This document shows positions 7,916 to 19,828 of a stretch of DNA of 64,000 bases, one piece after another. Location: assembly GCF_014692525.1 (NCBI RefSeq), contig NZ_JACNYL010000002.1, forward strand, positions 434,001 through 498,000. The letters run 5' to 3'. Under the pieces are notes generated by a model. That model was not told where the DNA came from. It did not search any database and saw only the letters and a list, made by a program, of their open reading frames with translations. Numbering within the stretch: position 1 is the first letter of the stretch; every line of letters starts with the position of its first letter. The translations under genes were made by a program, and so were the position numbers. The DNA is from Sphingobacterium chuzhouense (GTDB taxonomy: Bacteria > Bacteroidota > Bacteroidia > Sphingobacteriales > Sphingobacteriaceae).

Positions 7916-8626
7916 TCAAAATGTAATTGTCATAAAATTCCAGTTTAATGTATCGACAATAGTTAGTTGATTGGTCACTATGGGTAAGCCCGTAATCACC
8001 TTAAGTACCTGCATGGCCATCATCGTACCAACGATGCCAGGAAGCGGGCCCAATACACCATTCCGATCACAATTAGGCACATCTTCGGGATTAGGAGCCT
8101 CCGGAAACAGATCCCGGAGATTTTTGCTCCCCTGAAAATTAAAAACAGCGACCTGTCCTTCAAAAGCGAAAATGCTACCGTAAACTAGTGGTTTATTCAA
8201 CGTTACACACGCATCATTCACGATATAGCGCGTTGTAAAATTATCAGAACCGTCCACCACAATATCGTAATCACGGATGACATCCTGGACATTTTCGGCG
8301 TCTATTTTTTGACAGACCGGAACAAAGGTAATTTGGCTATTGAGCGCCTTTACAAAATGTGCAGCACTTTCCGTCTTGGATTTCCCAACTGCATTTTCCC
8401 GATGGATAACCTGCCTATTGAGGTTATGTACCTCTACTTCATCAAAATCAACAACCGCCAATTTCCCAATACCGGCAGCCGCTAAATACTGTAAGACCGG
8501 GCTGCCCAATCCTCCTGCGCCGACGACGAGAACCTTGGCATTGCCAATCTTCCGCTGGCCTTCTACACCTACCTCCTCGATAAATATCTGTCTGCTGTAT
8601 CGGTTAAATATATCGTTTGTCTGCAT
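7916..8626 (-). CDS. thiF: ThiF/MoeB-type adenylyltransferase for ThiS
   Basis: 236 residues of the HesA/MoeB/ThiF E1-like family. It begins NRYSRQIFIEEVG, then the nucleotide-binding VVGAGGLGSP (about 35-43), DFDEVEVHNLNRQ, VVDGSDNFTTRY, and VPNCDRNGVLGPLPGI carrying a conserved Cys. It would adenylate the ThiS C-terminal glycine so that sulfur can be loaded. The first CxxC zinc pair of E. coli ThiF/MoeB is replaced by LRDLFPE and the C-terminal pair is absent, as in many Bacteroidota members. Last gene of the thiamine operon, 13 bp after thiH. Confidence 0.87.
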   Translation of the reverse strand: MQTNDIFNRYSRQIFIEEVGVEGQRKIGNAKVLVVGAGGLGSPVLQYLAAAGIGKLAVVDFDEVEVHNLNRQVIHRENAVGKSKTESAAHFVKALNSQITFVPVCQKIDAENVQDVIRDYDIVVDGSDNFTTRYIVNDACVTLNKPLVYGSIFAFEGQVAVFNFQGSKNLRDLFPEAPNPEDVPNCDRNGVLGPLPGIVGTMMAMQVLKVITGLPIVTNQLTIVDTLNWNFMTITF

Positions 8627-8639
8627 CTATTTTATCTTT

Positions 8640-9749
8640 TTACCAATATGTATCCCAATCTTTCATAACCGGCTCATATCCTGCCTGATAAATAACCTTC
8701 CGCACTTCGTCCATACTACGTTCGTCGCTGATTTCGAACTGTTCCAAAGATTGCGGATCCACTACATATCCTCCTGGATTAGTTTTCGATGCCGCACTCA
8801 TCGTCGTAGCACCGAGCGAGATGATGTGATTTCGGAATTTTTCATGCTCCCGGGTAGAAATGGAAATTTCCAAATCTGCGTTCCAGATCCTATAGGCACA
8901 GATTAGCTGCAATAAATCCCGATCTTCCATGATAAAGTTCGGTTCGATAATACCTTCGGCCGGTCGCAGACGCGGAAAAGAAACAGAATATTTCGTCTGC
9001 CAATACGTTTTTTGTAGGTAGTCGATATGCAGGGCGTTGAAAAAACTGTCCACACGCCAATCTTCTAAACCCAACAAAACGCCCAAGCCTATTTTATGTA
9101 ATCCCGCCTGCCCTATCCTATCGGGTGTATCCAGGCGGAATGCAAAGTTTGATTTTTTACCTTTCGGGTGATAGCGCTTATATACGTCTTCATGGTACGT
9201 TTCCTGGTACACAAGCACGGCGTGCACGCCAGCTTCATGCAAAGCTTCATATTCTTCTCGAGATAAAGGTTGCACTTCGATGGAGATATGTGCAAAAAGT
9301 GGGCGTAACAGCTTTATTGCCTTGAGAAAATAATCTATACCCACCGTTTTATTCGCTTCGCCGCTGACTAAGAGGACATGATTTACACCCATGGCTTTCA
9401 GCGCGGCGGCCTCTTGCATAATCTCGATACTGCTCAGGGTTCTGCGTTTAATCTGGTTATCCATACTAAAACCACAATACGTACAGATATTCTGACATTC
9501 ATTGCTCAGATACAGCGGCGCATACAGTTGTATGGTTTTTCCAAATCTCTTTTGAGTGAGCTGCTGCGTCAACTGTGCCATCTCTTCCAGCGAATCATTC
9601 GCCGCAGGCGATAACAGCACTAAAAAATCATCTATTGTTTTTTTAGTCTTGTGAAGACTGCGCTGTACATCTGTTTTACCAACACTGTAGATGCGGTCGT
9701 GAACGGAAGTCCAGCTATATTGATGAAATGTATTTTCAAATGATTGCAT
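8640..9749 (-). CDS. thiH: 2-iminoacetate synthase ThiH (radical SAM)
   Basis: 369 residues, the usual length. The radical SAM cluster motif CQNICTYCGF (C85, C89, C92) binds the [4Fe-4S] cluster that cleaves S-adenosylmethionine. ThiH splits tyrosine to dehydroglycine (2-iminoacetate), the glycine-derived piece of the thiazole ring, and implies a mainly anaerobic-type route rather than ThiO. Further family blocks are LVSGEANKTVG, SIEVQPLSREEYE, and FPRLRPAEG. It sits between thiG (12 bp) and thiF (13 bp), consistent with the thiazole branch being kept together. Confidence 0.95.
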   Translation of the reverse strand: MQSFENTFHQYSWTSVHDRIYSVGKTDVQRSLHKTKKTIDDFLVLLSPAANDSLEEMAQLTQQLTQKRFGKTIQLYAPLYLSNECQNICTYCGFSMDNQIKRRTLSSIEIMQEAAALKAMGVNHVLLVSGEANKTVGIDYFLKAIKLLRPLFAHISIEVQPLSREEYEALHEAGVHAVLVYQETYHEDVYKRYHPKGKKSNFAFRLDTPDRIGQAGLHKIGLGVLLGLEDWRVDSFFNALHIDYLQKTYWQTKYSVSFPRLRPAEGIIEPNFIMEDRDLLQLICAYRIWNADLEISISTREHEKFRNHIISLGATTMSAASKTNPGGYVVDPQSLEQFEISDERSMDEVRKVIYQAGYEPVMKDWDTYW

Positions 9750-9761
9750 TTTCTTTGTTAT

Positions 9762-10532
9762 TTAATCCAGCAAAAAATCCGTCAAAGGGCTTGATGCCAC
9801 GGCAACTGCATTCGACGCCGCCAGACCAGCTTCATAAGCCCTTCGTCCGGCAACGACCGCTTCTTTAAATGCTACAGCCATCGCCATCGGATCTTTTGCA
9901 ACTGCAATAGCTGTATTGACCAGAACCGCATCCGCTCCAATCTCCATTGCTTTCGCTGCATCCGAAGGCGCACCGATGCCCGCATCGATGACTACGGGAA
10001 CGTTGCTTTGTTCAATAATGATCTCCAAAAAATCTAAGGTCAACAGACCTTTGTTACTGCCAATCGGGGCACCCAGCGGCATCACTACGGCTGTACCCAC
10101 ATCTTCTAATCTTTTGCATAATACAGGATCAGCATGGATATAAGGCATCACAACAAAACCGTCCTTTGCTAACCGTTCGGTAGCCCTGAGCGTTTCTATC
10201 GGATCAGGCAGCAAGTATCTTGGATCGGGATGGATTTCCAACTTTACCCAATTGGTTTCTAAGGCCTCTCTAGCCAGCTGTGCTGCCAAGATAGCTTCTT
10301 CGGCATTCCTCGCACCCGAGGTATTCGGCAATAGATTAATATCGGGAATTTGTAAGGCCTGTAGCAAATCATCCGAATCCGACTGTAAATCCACACGCTT
10401 CAAGGCCATAGTTACCAATTCCGATCCGGAACTGCGGACGGCTTCCGTCATTTCTTCTAACCTACCAAATTTCCCTGTTCCCAAAAAAAGTCTGGAGTTA
10501 AATGTTTTATCTGCTATCGTTAATATCTTCAT
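9762..10532 (-). CDS. thiG: Thiazole synthase ThiG
   Basis: 256 residues, TIM barrel. It condenses 1-deoxyxylulose 5-phosphate, iminoacetate and the ThiS thiocarboxylate to the thiazole phosphate. The active-site Lys that forms the imine lies in [11 protein letters not shown] (K97), and phosphate-binding loops are visible at [12 protein letters not shown] and [19 protein letters not shown]. Its ATG overlaps the thiE stop by 4 nt, indicating translational coupling. Standard start [11 protein letters not shown]. Confidence 0.95.
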   Translation of the reverse strand: MKILTIADKTFNSRLFLGTGKFGRLEEMTEAVRSSGSELVTMALKRVDLQSDSDDLLQALQIPDINLLPNTSGARNAEEAILAAQLAREALETNWVKLEIHPDPRYLLPDPIETLRATERLAKDGFVVMPYIHADPVLCKRLEDVGTAVVMPLGAPIGSNKGLLTLDFLEIIIEQSNVPVVIDAGIGAPSDAAKAMEIGADAVLVNTAIAVAKDPMAMAVAFKEAVVAGRRAYEAGLAASNAVAVASSPLTDFLLD

Positions 10533-11149
10533 TCCAATATTTTTTTAAAATCAGAAACAATCGTCGGCCTCTCTGCTATGGCCTTAGATACCGCAACACC
10601 GTAAATTCCTTCCGCTAACAACGATTGGATATCGGCTAAGCCAACGCCTCCGATTGCATAAATTGGCGGATAATGTATGTCTTGATTTTTTAGATATTGA
10701 ATTATATTCCGATATCCCTCAAGACCTAAAATCGGGCTTAGCTTCTCCTTGGTGTTCGTTGCGCGATATGGACCTAAACCGATATAATCGCATCCCTCAT
10801 GTATTCTTTTTGTAACATCTGTTATCGTATTGGCGGTGCCGCCGATAATCTTGCCTTGTCCTAAAACTTTTCGTGCCTTTTCAATCCCCTCGTCATCCAA
10901 TCCCAGATGTACACCGTCAGCATCAATCTGCTTGGCAACAGCAATGCTATCATTAATAATAAAGATAGCCTGGTAATTCTGGCATTGTCGTCTTACTCGT
11001 TCAGCGAGCTTTAGGCGCTCTTCGTCTGTAGCCATTTTCCAGCGAAGCTGGATCCAATCAGCACCATGATCCAATGCTTGCCGAATATTATATGCTTGTT
11101 CTTTAGCAGTTATGCCCTGTGATATATATTGTAGTTTACTTATTTTCAT
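10529..11149 (-). CDS. thiE: Thiamine phosphate synthase ThiE
   Basis: 206 residues. It joins HMP pyrophosphate to the thiazole phosphate. Motifs typical of Thi[15 protein letters not shown] (usually QLR.K), [30 protein letters not shown], and [15 protein letters not shown], ending with the phosphate loop IYAIGGVG. It overlaps thiD by 14 nt and thiG by 4 nt. A second, more diverged ThiE/TenI-like gene lies two genes upstream; this copy keeps more of the catalytic motifs and is the better ThiE candidate. Confidence 0.9.
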   Translation of the reverse strand: MKISKLQYISQGITAKEQAYNIRQALDHGADWIQLRWKMATDEERLKLAERVRRQCQNYQAIFIINDSIAVAKQIDADGVHLGLDDEGIEKARKVLGQGKIIGGTANTITDVTKRIHEGCDYIGLGPYRATNTKEKLSPILGLEGYRNIIQYLKNQDIHYPPIYAIGGVGLADIQSLLAEGIYGVAVSKAIAERPTIVSDFKKILE

Positions 11150-11878
11150 AATGAAATCCTAATAGTGATGAATGACTGTTTAAAAATCGTTCTGTATACA
11201 CTTTCGCTTTACGACATGCTTCTTCCAACCCATTCCCCCATGCAATATAGGCGGCGACGGCCGAGGAAAGCACGCAACCCGATCCGTGTTTGGGATAAAT
11301 TTTCGGCGCATGTGGATGAATTTCGCTTACAGCAGTACCCTGCCTCAAAACATCCATTCCTGTATGATCATCGCGATGCCCTCCTTTTATAAGGAGCGCA
11401 TTTGAAAAATCATTTTTAAAATACGGTTCTAAGATCTGGTATTCATCAAAATTAGGGGTAATCAAATCAATATGGTTGATAACAGCAGCTAAGGAACGTC
11501 CGCCATCTTCCTGAAAAAATACCGCCCCCGATGAACTTTTAAGAACAGGGTCCCAAATAATAAAAACACCGGGGTTACATGCACGTACACACGTCAAAAT
11601 ATCCTCTAAAAATGCGACGTTTTTTATAATCCCAATTTTCACGACGGTAATCATATAACGTTGCATCAGCACTTCAATTCCCCTTCGTATCACCTTGATA
11701 TCTAGCCAATCTACATACGAAAGTGTATTTTCAGTTTGTATCGTATTTGCCGTGATGATAGCCATGCCCTGTACTTCAAGCTGTTCAAAAGTCTTGATAT
11801 CCGCCAGAACACCTGCACCACCCGAAGGATCGAATCCCGCTATGCTCAATACAATCGGTCTATTTTTTTGTCTACCCA

Positions 11879-11879
<1 letters not shown>
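11136..11879 (-). CDS. thiD: Hydroxymethylpyrimidine (phosphate) kinase ThiD
   Basis: 247 residues, ribokinase fold. N-terminal IAGFDPSGGAGVLADIKTF is the substrate-binding signature, VLKSSSGAVFF and LIKGGHRDDH follow, and the anion hole/catalytic region is KHGSGCVLSSAVAAYIA. It phosphorylates HMP and HMP-P. Sequence is diverged from the E. coli enzyme but motif order is intact. Adjoins the TenI-like gene by one shared base and overlaps thiE by 14 nt. Confidence 0.88.
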
Positions 11880-14518
<2,639 letters not shown>

Positions 14519-14597
14519 TCCTGTTTATATTTTATTCTATAAATAAAACTTTAGGAATGGCTACGACGATGCAGAACGCACCGATGAAGACATCTTA

Positions 14598-14676
14598 CTT
14601 TTCCCTACGCCAGTATGATCCGGATCAGGTTCAAAGGGTAAAATCTCAGTCTGCTAAACGCAGACACCCCTAAAGT
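14598..14676 (-). promoter_or_regulatory. TPP riboswitch (THI element)
   Basis: On the minus strand the conserved core is complete: CTTTAGGGGTG, the CTGAGA box, ACCCTTTGAACCTGATC and the CTGGCGTAGGGAA closing strand. P1 is ACTTT with AAAGT. The element lies in the leader of thiS and would shut the operon down when thiamine pyrophosphate binds. The segment CCTAAAGT at 14548-14555 (minus strand reading) is an exact complement of ACTTTAGG in the 5' side of the aptamer, so it may form the competing helix of the expression platform. The aptamer begins about 7 nt past the SNF2 stop codon. Confidence 0.95.
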
Positions 14677-14682
14677 GTGGGA

Positions 14683-17600
14683 CTAAGATAATACTTTTTT
14701 GGGAATAAAACCTAATACTTCCAACAAGTCATGCTTTGATAGCCTATCTAAATAAGATTTATCGGACTTAATTAACTCATGTGCCAGCTTATTCTTTTTC
14801 TTTTGCAGATGCATGATTTTTTCCTCGACCGTATCCGAACAGATTAGCCGAACGGCTATTACATTTTTCTGTTGACCGATACGATGACTACGGTCTATAG
14901 CCTGATTTTCCACTGCAGGATTCCACCAAGGATCAACAAGATAAACATAATCCGCTTCAGTGAGGTTGAGCCCTACTCCACCCGCTTTCAGGCTGATTAG
15001 AAATACACGTACGTTCTCGTCCGTCTGAAAACGCTGTACCGAACCTCCTCTATCTTTCGTTTGTCCAGTCAAGTAGACAAACGGAATATCTTTCCGCTCC
15101 AGTTCGTCTCTAATAAGGTTCAGCATCTCCACAAACTGCGAAAAAACCAGAATTTTATGCCCTTTAGATTGGTTTTCGATTTGCTCCGTCAATACGTCGA
15201 TTTTAACAGCGTTATCGCCCGAATGACCTTCCTTAACTAACACAGGAGAGTTACATATCTGACGAAGCTTAGTCAATCCCGTCAATACGTGCATACTATT
15301 TTTAAGGATTTCGGATTCATCAGTCGCCGATATAAATTCCCGTAACTCTCTTTCATATGCATCATAAATCCGGCGTTGCTCCGCATTCATTTCACAATAA
15401 ATGATCATCTCCGTTTTTTCAGGCAATTCTTTTGCAACTTGTTTTTTCGTTCGGCGTAATATAAAAGGCTTGATTTTTTTTTGTAGCTCCGTGGCACGCT
15501 TACCGTATTCGAATTTATCAATCGGAAGAGCATACGTGTCTCTAAAATATTGCTTACTCCCCAGCAATCCCGGACAGGCAAACGATAGCTGCCCATAGAG
15601 ATCAAATGTGTTATTCTCTATAGGTGTTCCGGTCAGTACAATCCGATTACGCGATTGCAACAGTCGGGCAGCTTTGTAGCGTTCGGAACTTGGATTCTTT
15701 ATGGCTTGCGACTCATCCAGAAAGATATAATTAAAATGGAACGTTTTCAAAAAACGAATATCCGACAACAACATACCGTAACTGGTCAATACCACTTCAT
15801 ATTGTCCCATTTTCTCGACACCTTTATCTCTTTCCATGCCGTAGTGCAATAACGTTTTTATGGATGGCGCAAATTTAAACAGTTCTTCCTGCCAGTTGAA
15901 TAGCAAAGAGGTGGGCACAATAACTAGATTAGTTGTATGTCCATATTTTTCTCTTTGCGTTAAGATAAAGGCAATAATTTGCAAGGTTTTCCCCAATCCC
16001 ATATCATCCGCAAGACATCCCCCAAAATTGAAGTCATCCAAAAAGTTTAGCCATTTCAATCCCTCCCGTTGATAATCCCGCAGCTGTGCTCGCAGTGCAG
16101 CCGGAACCGGAACGTCCGGGAAGTTATTATACATAGCGAACTGCTCCTGAAAAGTTATAATTTCGGTTTGCACTTCCCGGCTTAACACTTCTTTTTCAAA
16201 TAGGTTTGTTACCTCCAAAAAATTGATTTTCGGAATTCTCAATAATTCTTCATCTATCTCTCCTACTTGAAAATAACGCGAAATTTTGACTATCCATTCC
16301 TCCGGCAATATCCCGTGTGTCCCATCATCCAACTGGACAAATTTACTTTTGTTTCGAATGGCACGGTGTACTTGTTTTAAGCTGGCGTTATTTTTCCCAA
16401 AACGTACTTTTAATTTCGCATTGAACCAATCCAAACCACTGTTTACCTCTATGCTTATCTTCGCCCTATGTGGATTTAATTTATTATTCTTGAGTTCATT
16501 GAATCCTAATATGGTGACTCCTTTCGCCTGCCACACTTCAAAAGTTTCCAAAAACCAATCTTCATCCAAAAACTGGTTCTTATGCAGATAGAAATATTCA
16601 CGTTCCTTCACTTGTTCCCGAAACTCCGGGTGTTGGCGCATAACGAGCAGGGTGAGGCGTTCTTCCGCTTCCTTATCACGTTCGATTTTGAATTCATTCC
16701 CATTTTGATCCGTATCAAAAAGCTGCTTTCGGGAATACACAGGAATCTCGATAGAACCGTATTTCATCGTCGGTGTAATCGAGATGTAGTTACCTTCTTG
16801 ATGTAAGTATATGATAGATTCCGTTTGGAAAGTCTTTTCCGACAACTGTACCGGTGTCGCGACACGGATATAACTATAATCAATATGTAGAAGCTCCTCC
16901 AATGGGGCAAGCACCGTTTGAAGGAATTCATCGTATTTGGCAGCATGTATCAGCAGAATTTCGTTGTTCGATTTGAAGAATTTAATCACCCGAAGCATAT
17001 CCGGATGGTCTACAAAATAGAAAACCTGTTGATGGTAAACAAAATAATCATGTCGAATAACCACATTACTGAACGGAAGCGACGTATCGTTGAATCGCAA
17101 TTCACCCGTCACCTCATAGAACGGTTCCTTTTTAAACACCTGTAGCCGTATCTCCGCTTTTAGCACCTCCAATTCGACAGGTAATAGCGACTTCGCTTTT
17201 ACAGTTTCCGAGATATCCCGATCATGGTAGTAAACCTCCAATTCCAAGGGATTCTTAACAATCTGTTTCAATGCTTCCAGCTCTGCTTCCGTATAGTGTT
17301 CACTATATTTATGCTGAAAACTCGTTATAGCGGTATAGAATTTAACCTCTTGCGGATCATCCGATTTCCAGACCAACTGCATAGGATCTACATTTGTTAT
17401 CGGATTTTTGATTTTCCCGGCTTGTGTGATATTGGCTTCCATCAATAGAAAATTCAGCTGCTGGTAGTAACGATGTCTACCGATTACCAATAGCTTTCTT
17501 TTACCCGTTTCCGTTTTGTTCAAGTCTTTTAAAATCGACTGTCGCCTGGGTAACAGCATTTTTCTGAAAAGTTGTTCATCCATCGGAAGCAATTCTTTAA

Positions 17601-18057
17601 TCTTGGTTTCGATGTGAACTTTTCCCTCCTGATAGCTCAATTGAAAATAGTCATCCAAATCAGGTTCATTTTCTAAGCCATAACTTTTTGTTTGAGTTAA
17701 CATAGTTTTATACCGGAGCATCCTATCAAAGAAAATGCGGTAGTCTTTTCGTTCTAGAATACCATAGATGATTTCGGCCTGATGCGCACACAACTTCGGA
17801 GAAGGATTCTCACAAGAACATGATGATATAATAGCATGACCTACTTGGCTCACCGCAACATTTGGAAATCCTACAACATTTATTTTTGTGAATACACCCA
17901 CATTTAATTCCAGCGAAACAACAGAAATATCTTGAAAATCTCGCTTGTCAATAAAATCTCCACTTGCTGTATGTTTGAGCAACTCAAACACCGAAAGACT
18001 TTCAATGTTTGTATTTGCCAGTATATACTCTTTTGGTAATCCGATCATGAAATGCAA
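14683..18057 (-). CDS. SWIM/SNF2-family DNA-dependent ATPase
   Basis: 1124 residues. Near residue 75-95 lies a SWIM-type zinc finger (SCSCENPSPKLCAH, CxC...CxH). After a long beta-rich middle the SNF2 ATPase begins: Walker A DDMGLGKTLQ (~685), FLDESQAIKN as the DEAH-box equivalent (~784), and the second lobe with LKAGGVGLNLTEADYVY and QAIDRSHRIGQQ (~1058). Such proteins translocate on duplex DNA and displace bound proteins such as RNA polymerase; the specific target is unknown. Bacterial HepA/RapA-like relatives are common in Bacteroidota. Divergent from the Bcr/CflA gene. Confidence 0.9.
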   Translation of the reverse strand: MHFMIGLPKEYILANTNIESLSVFELLKHTASGDFIDKRDFQDISVVSLELNVGVFTKINVVGFPNVAVSQVGHAIISSCSCENPSPKLCAHQAEIIYGILERKDYRIFFDRMLRYKTMLTQTKSYGLENEPDLDDYFQLSYQEGKVHIETKIKELLPMDEQLFRKMLLPRRQSILKDLNKTETGKRKLLVIGRHRYYQQLNFLLMEANITQAGKIKNPITNVDPMQLVWKSDDPQEVKFYTAITSFQHKYSEHYTEAELEALKQIVKNPLELEVYYHDRDISETVKAKSLLPVELEVLKAEIRLQVFKKEPFYEVTGELRFNDTSLPFSNVVIRHDYFVYHQQVFYFVDHPDMLRVIKFFKSNNEILLIHAAKYDEFLQTVLAPLEELLHIDYSYIRVATPVQLSEKTFQTESIIYLHQEGNYISITPTMKYGSIEIPVYSRKQLFDTDQNGNEFKIERDKEAEERLTLLVMRQHPEFREQVKEREYFYLHKNQFLDEDWFLETFEVWQAKGVTILGFNELKNNKLNPHRAKISIEVNSGLDWFNAKLKVRFGKNNASLKQVHRAIRNKSKFVQLDDGTHGILPEEWIVKISRYFQVGEIDEELLRIPKINFLEVTNLFEKEVLSREVQTEIITFQEQFAMYNNFPDVPVPAALRAQLRDYQREGLKWLNFLDDFNFGGCLADDMGLGKTLQIIAFILTQREKYGHTTNLVIVPTSLLFNWQEELFKFAPSIKTLLHYGMERDKGVEKMGQYEVVLTSYGMLLSDIRFLKTFHFNYIFLDESQAIKNPSSERYKAARLLQSRNRIVLTGTPIENNTFDLYGQLSFACPGLLGSKQYFRDTYALPIDKFEYGKRATELQKKIKPFILRRTKKQVAKELPEKTEMIIYCEMNAEQRRIYDAYERELREFISATDESEILKNSMHVLTGLTKLRQICNSPVLVKEGHSGDNAVKIDVLTEQIENQSKGHKILVFSQFVEMLNLIRDELERKDIPFVYLTGQTKDRGGSVQRFQTDENVRVFLISLKAGGVGLNLTEADYVYLVDPWWNPAVENQAIDRSHRIGQQKNVIAVRLICSDTVEEKIMHLQKKKNKLAHELIKSDKSYLDRLSKHDLLEVLGFIPKKVLS

Positions 18058-18162
18058 ATGAACTATATTTTGAATAAGTTAGCAAATTTTTACAAAATAG
18101 ATATCCGATGTTAGATTAAAAAGCAATCCAATACCTACTATAGTAAAGTTAAGATATTATCT

Positions 18163-18170
18163 TAATTTTG
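18163..18170 (+). promoter_or_regulatory. Bacteroidota-type -7 element upstream of Bcr/CflA gene
   Basis: TAATTTTG matches the TAnnTTTG consensus and lies 37 bp before the ATG at 18208. I see no convincing TTG -33 element, so this is tentative. Confidence 0.35.
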
Positions 18171-18207
18171 TGCCGACATTATCCCATTACAAAGAGACGT
18201 TCCACAC

Positions 18208-19413
18208 ATGAATATTAATGCCGTTTCCCGAAAAAAGCGTTTTGCGATATTATTGACATTAGGTTTATTATCTGCTATTGGTCCTTTTTCGATAGATATG
18301 TATCTCCCCGCTTTCGAAACTATTGCCTTAGATTTCGAAACAACCATTGAACACATACAACTCTCGTTGACCTCCTTCTTCATCGGCATTGCTTTTGGCC
18401 AACTAATCTATGGCCCGCTGCTCGACAAATTTGGACGAAAAAAACCGCTTCTTTTTGGCCTTGTGATTTATATCGTAGCATCTATACTGTGTGCTTATAC
18501 GAAGGAGCCTGACCATCTTATTTTCTTGCGGTTTATGCAGGCGTTGGGCAGCTGTTCCGGCATGGTCGCCAGCCGGGCTATGGTAAGGGATATTTTTGAA
18601 CCACGCGAAGCCGCCAAGGTATTCAGCATGCTAATGTTGGTGATTGGCATCTCTCCTATTCTGGCACCAAGCATCGGTGCTTTCGTTCTGACCAATTTTG
18701 ATTGGCATATCATCTTCGTCATATTAGCGGTACTCGCGTTTTTCATCTTATTAAGTGTCATCTTTATCTTACCAGAATCCTACCAGGGCAACAAGGAGAT
18801 GTCCCTACGTCCTAAGTATATTATAACGGATTTCTGGCAAGTTTTTCGAAATCCGACATTTCTTCTATACGCCGCTGTCGGTGGCTTTGCTTCGAGCGGA
18901 CTTTATGCCTACCTGTCTGGCTCACCATTTGTGCTACAGCGTTTATTTGGTTTGTCCGAAGCCCAATATGGTGCTGCATTTGCGTTAGTCGCTTCGTCGT
19001 TGATTTTGGCCACCCAGCTTAACCGTGTTCTGCTAAATAGATGGAATAGCGAGTCGATTTCCAAAAAAGCAAGCTTTCTACAAGCGTCTGCAGGAATATT
19101 GCTCGTAATCATTACCTTAGCAGGAGGCATGAACCTCTATATACTACTCGGACTTATCTGTCTATTTCTTTGTAGCCAAGGCTTTATCTTTCCGAACACT
19201 TCCGCGTTAGCGTTAGCTCCTTTTGGAAGACTTGCAGGAATTGCATCCGCGCTTTTAGGTTGTATCCAAATGGCGTTAGGTGCACTGACTTCCGCTTCTG
19301 TCAGTTATTTCCATAATGGCTCGATGGTGCCCATGGTTGCCGTTATGTGCGCCAGTGCGTCAATCGCCTACTTAATATATTTCTTGGTTGACAAACGTCG
19401 AAGCCATACGTAG
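18208..19413 (+). CDS. Bcr/CflA-family multidrug exporter (MFS)
   Basis: 401 residues with about 12 membrane segments. The N-terminal signature GPFSIDMYLPAF and the loop 2-3 motif GPLLDKFGRKKPLLFG are diagnostic for the DHA1 Bcr/CflA group, with QALGSCSGMVASRAMVRDIF as the third family block. It is a proton-coupled exporter of drugs or sulfonamide/bicyclomycin-type compounds. Next to a MATE exporter two genes later. Confidence 0.92.
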   Translation: MNINAVSRKKRFAILLTLGLLSAIGPFSIDMYLPAFETIALDFETTIEHIQLSLTSFFIGIAFGQLIYGPLLDKFGRKKPLLFGLVIYIVASILCAYTKEPDHLIFLRFMQALGSCSGMVASRAMVRDIFEPREAAKVFSMLMLVIGISPILAPSIGAFVLTNFDWHIIFVILAVLAFFILLSVIFILPESYQGNKEMSLRPKYIITDFWQVFRNPTFLLYAAVGGFASSGLYAYLSGSPFVLQRLFGLSEAQYGAAFALVASSLILATQLNRVLLNRWNSESISKKASFLQASAGILLVIITLAGGMNLYILLGLICLFLCSQGFIFPNTSALALAPFGRLAGIASALLGCIQMALGALTSASVSYFHNGSMVPMVAVMCASASIAYLIYFLVDKRRSHT

Positions 19414-19486
19414 CAATATCTGCCTGTCGGACTTCCATGAAACGAAGACACAAGAAACTATTTTTGTTGTTTTTTGTTATTTAGAT

Positions 19487-19798
19487 ATGAGAAGTACACT
19501 AGATATTGATGTCACATCGTTTTATAAAACGCAATTCAAGCGACTGAAATGGGCGTTGAACGATCAAACAGAAAACGAAACGGAAATCGCTATAGAAGAG
19601 GAGTCGATAACGGACAAAAGTGAGATAAGAGATGCGATTGAAGATCACATCGACCATATTACCGCCGCCCTTCCCGAAGGACGTGTGTTAAATGATTATG
19701 AAGTTACCATATCTTTCGACCCTGATATTGACGACAGGCACAAAGCCGAATTTACGACGATATTCAACGAATTCAATACAAGAGACGAATCTAATTAA
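19487..19798 (+). CDS. Small hypothetical protein
   Basis: 103 residues from the ATG at 19487 (MRSTLDIDVTSFYK). The frame is open for 33 codons upstream, overlapping the exporter, but that stretch is not protein-like. Acidic, no signal or membrane segment; contains VTISFDPDIDDRHKAEF near the C-terminus. Unrecognised. It lies 30 bp before the MATE gene and is probably co-transcribed with it. Confidence 0.6.
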   Translation: MRSTLDIDVTSFYKTQFKRLKWALNDQTENETEIAIEEESITDKSEIRDAIEDHIDHITAALPEGRVLNDYEVTISFDPDIDDRHKAEFTTIFNEFNTRDESN

Positions 19799-19828
19799 AG
19801 AAAGATATTATGTAAGTTTGGGCGGGTT

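Noticed and set aside
8340-8906. 188-codon plus-strand ORF
   Set aside because: It is opposite thiF and thiH, both with full motif sets.
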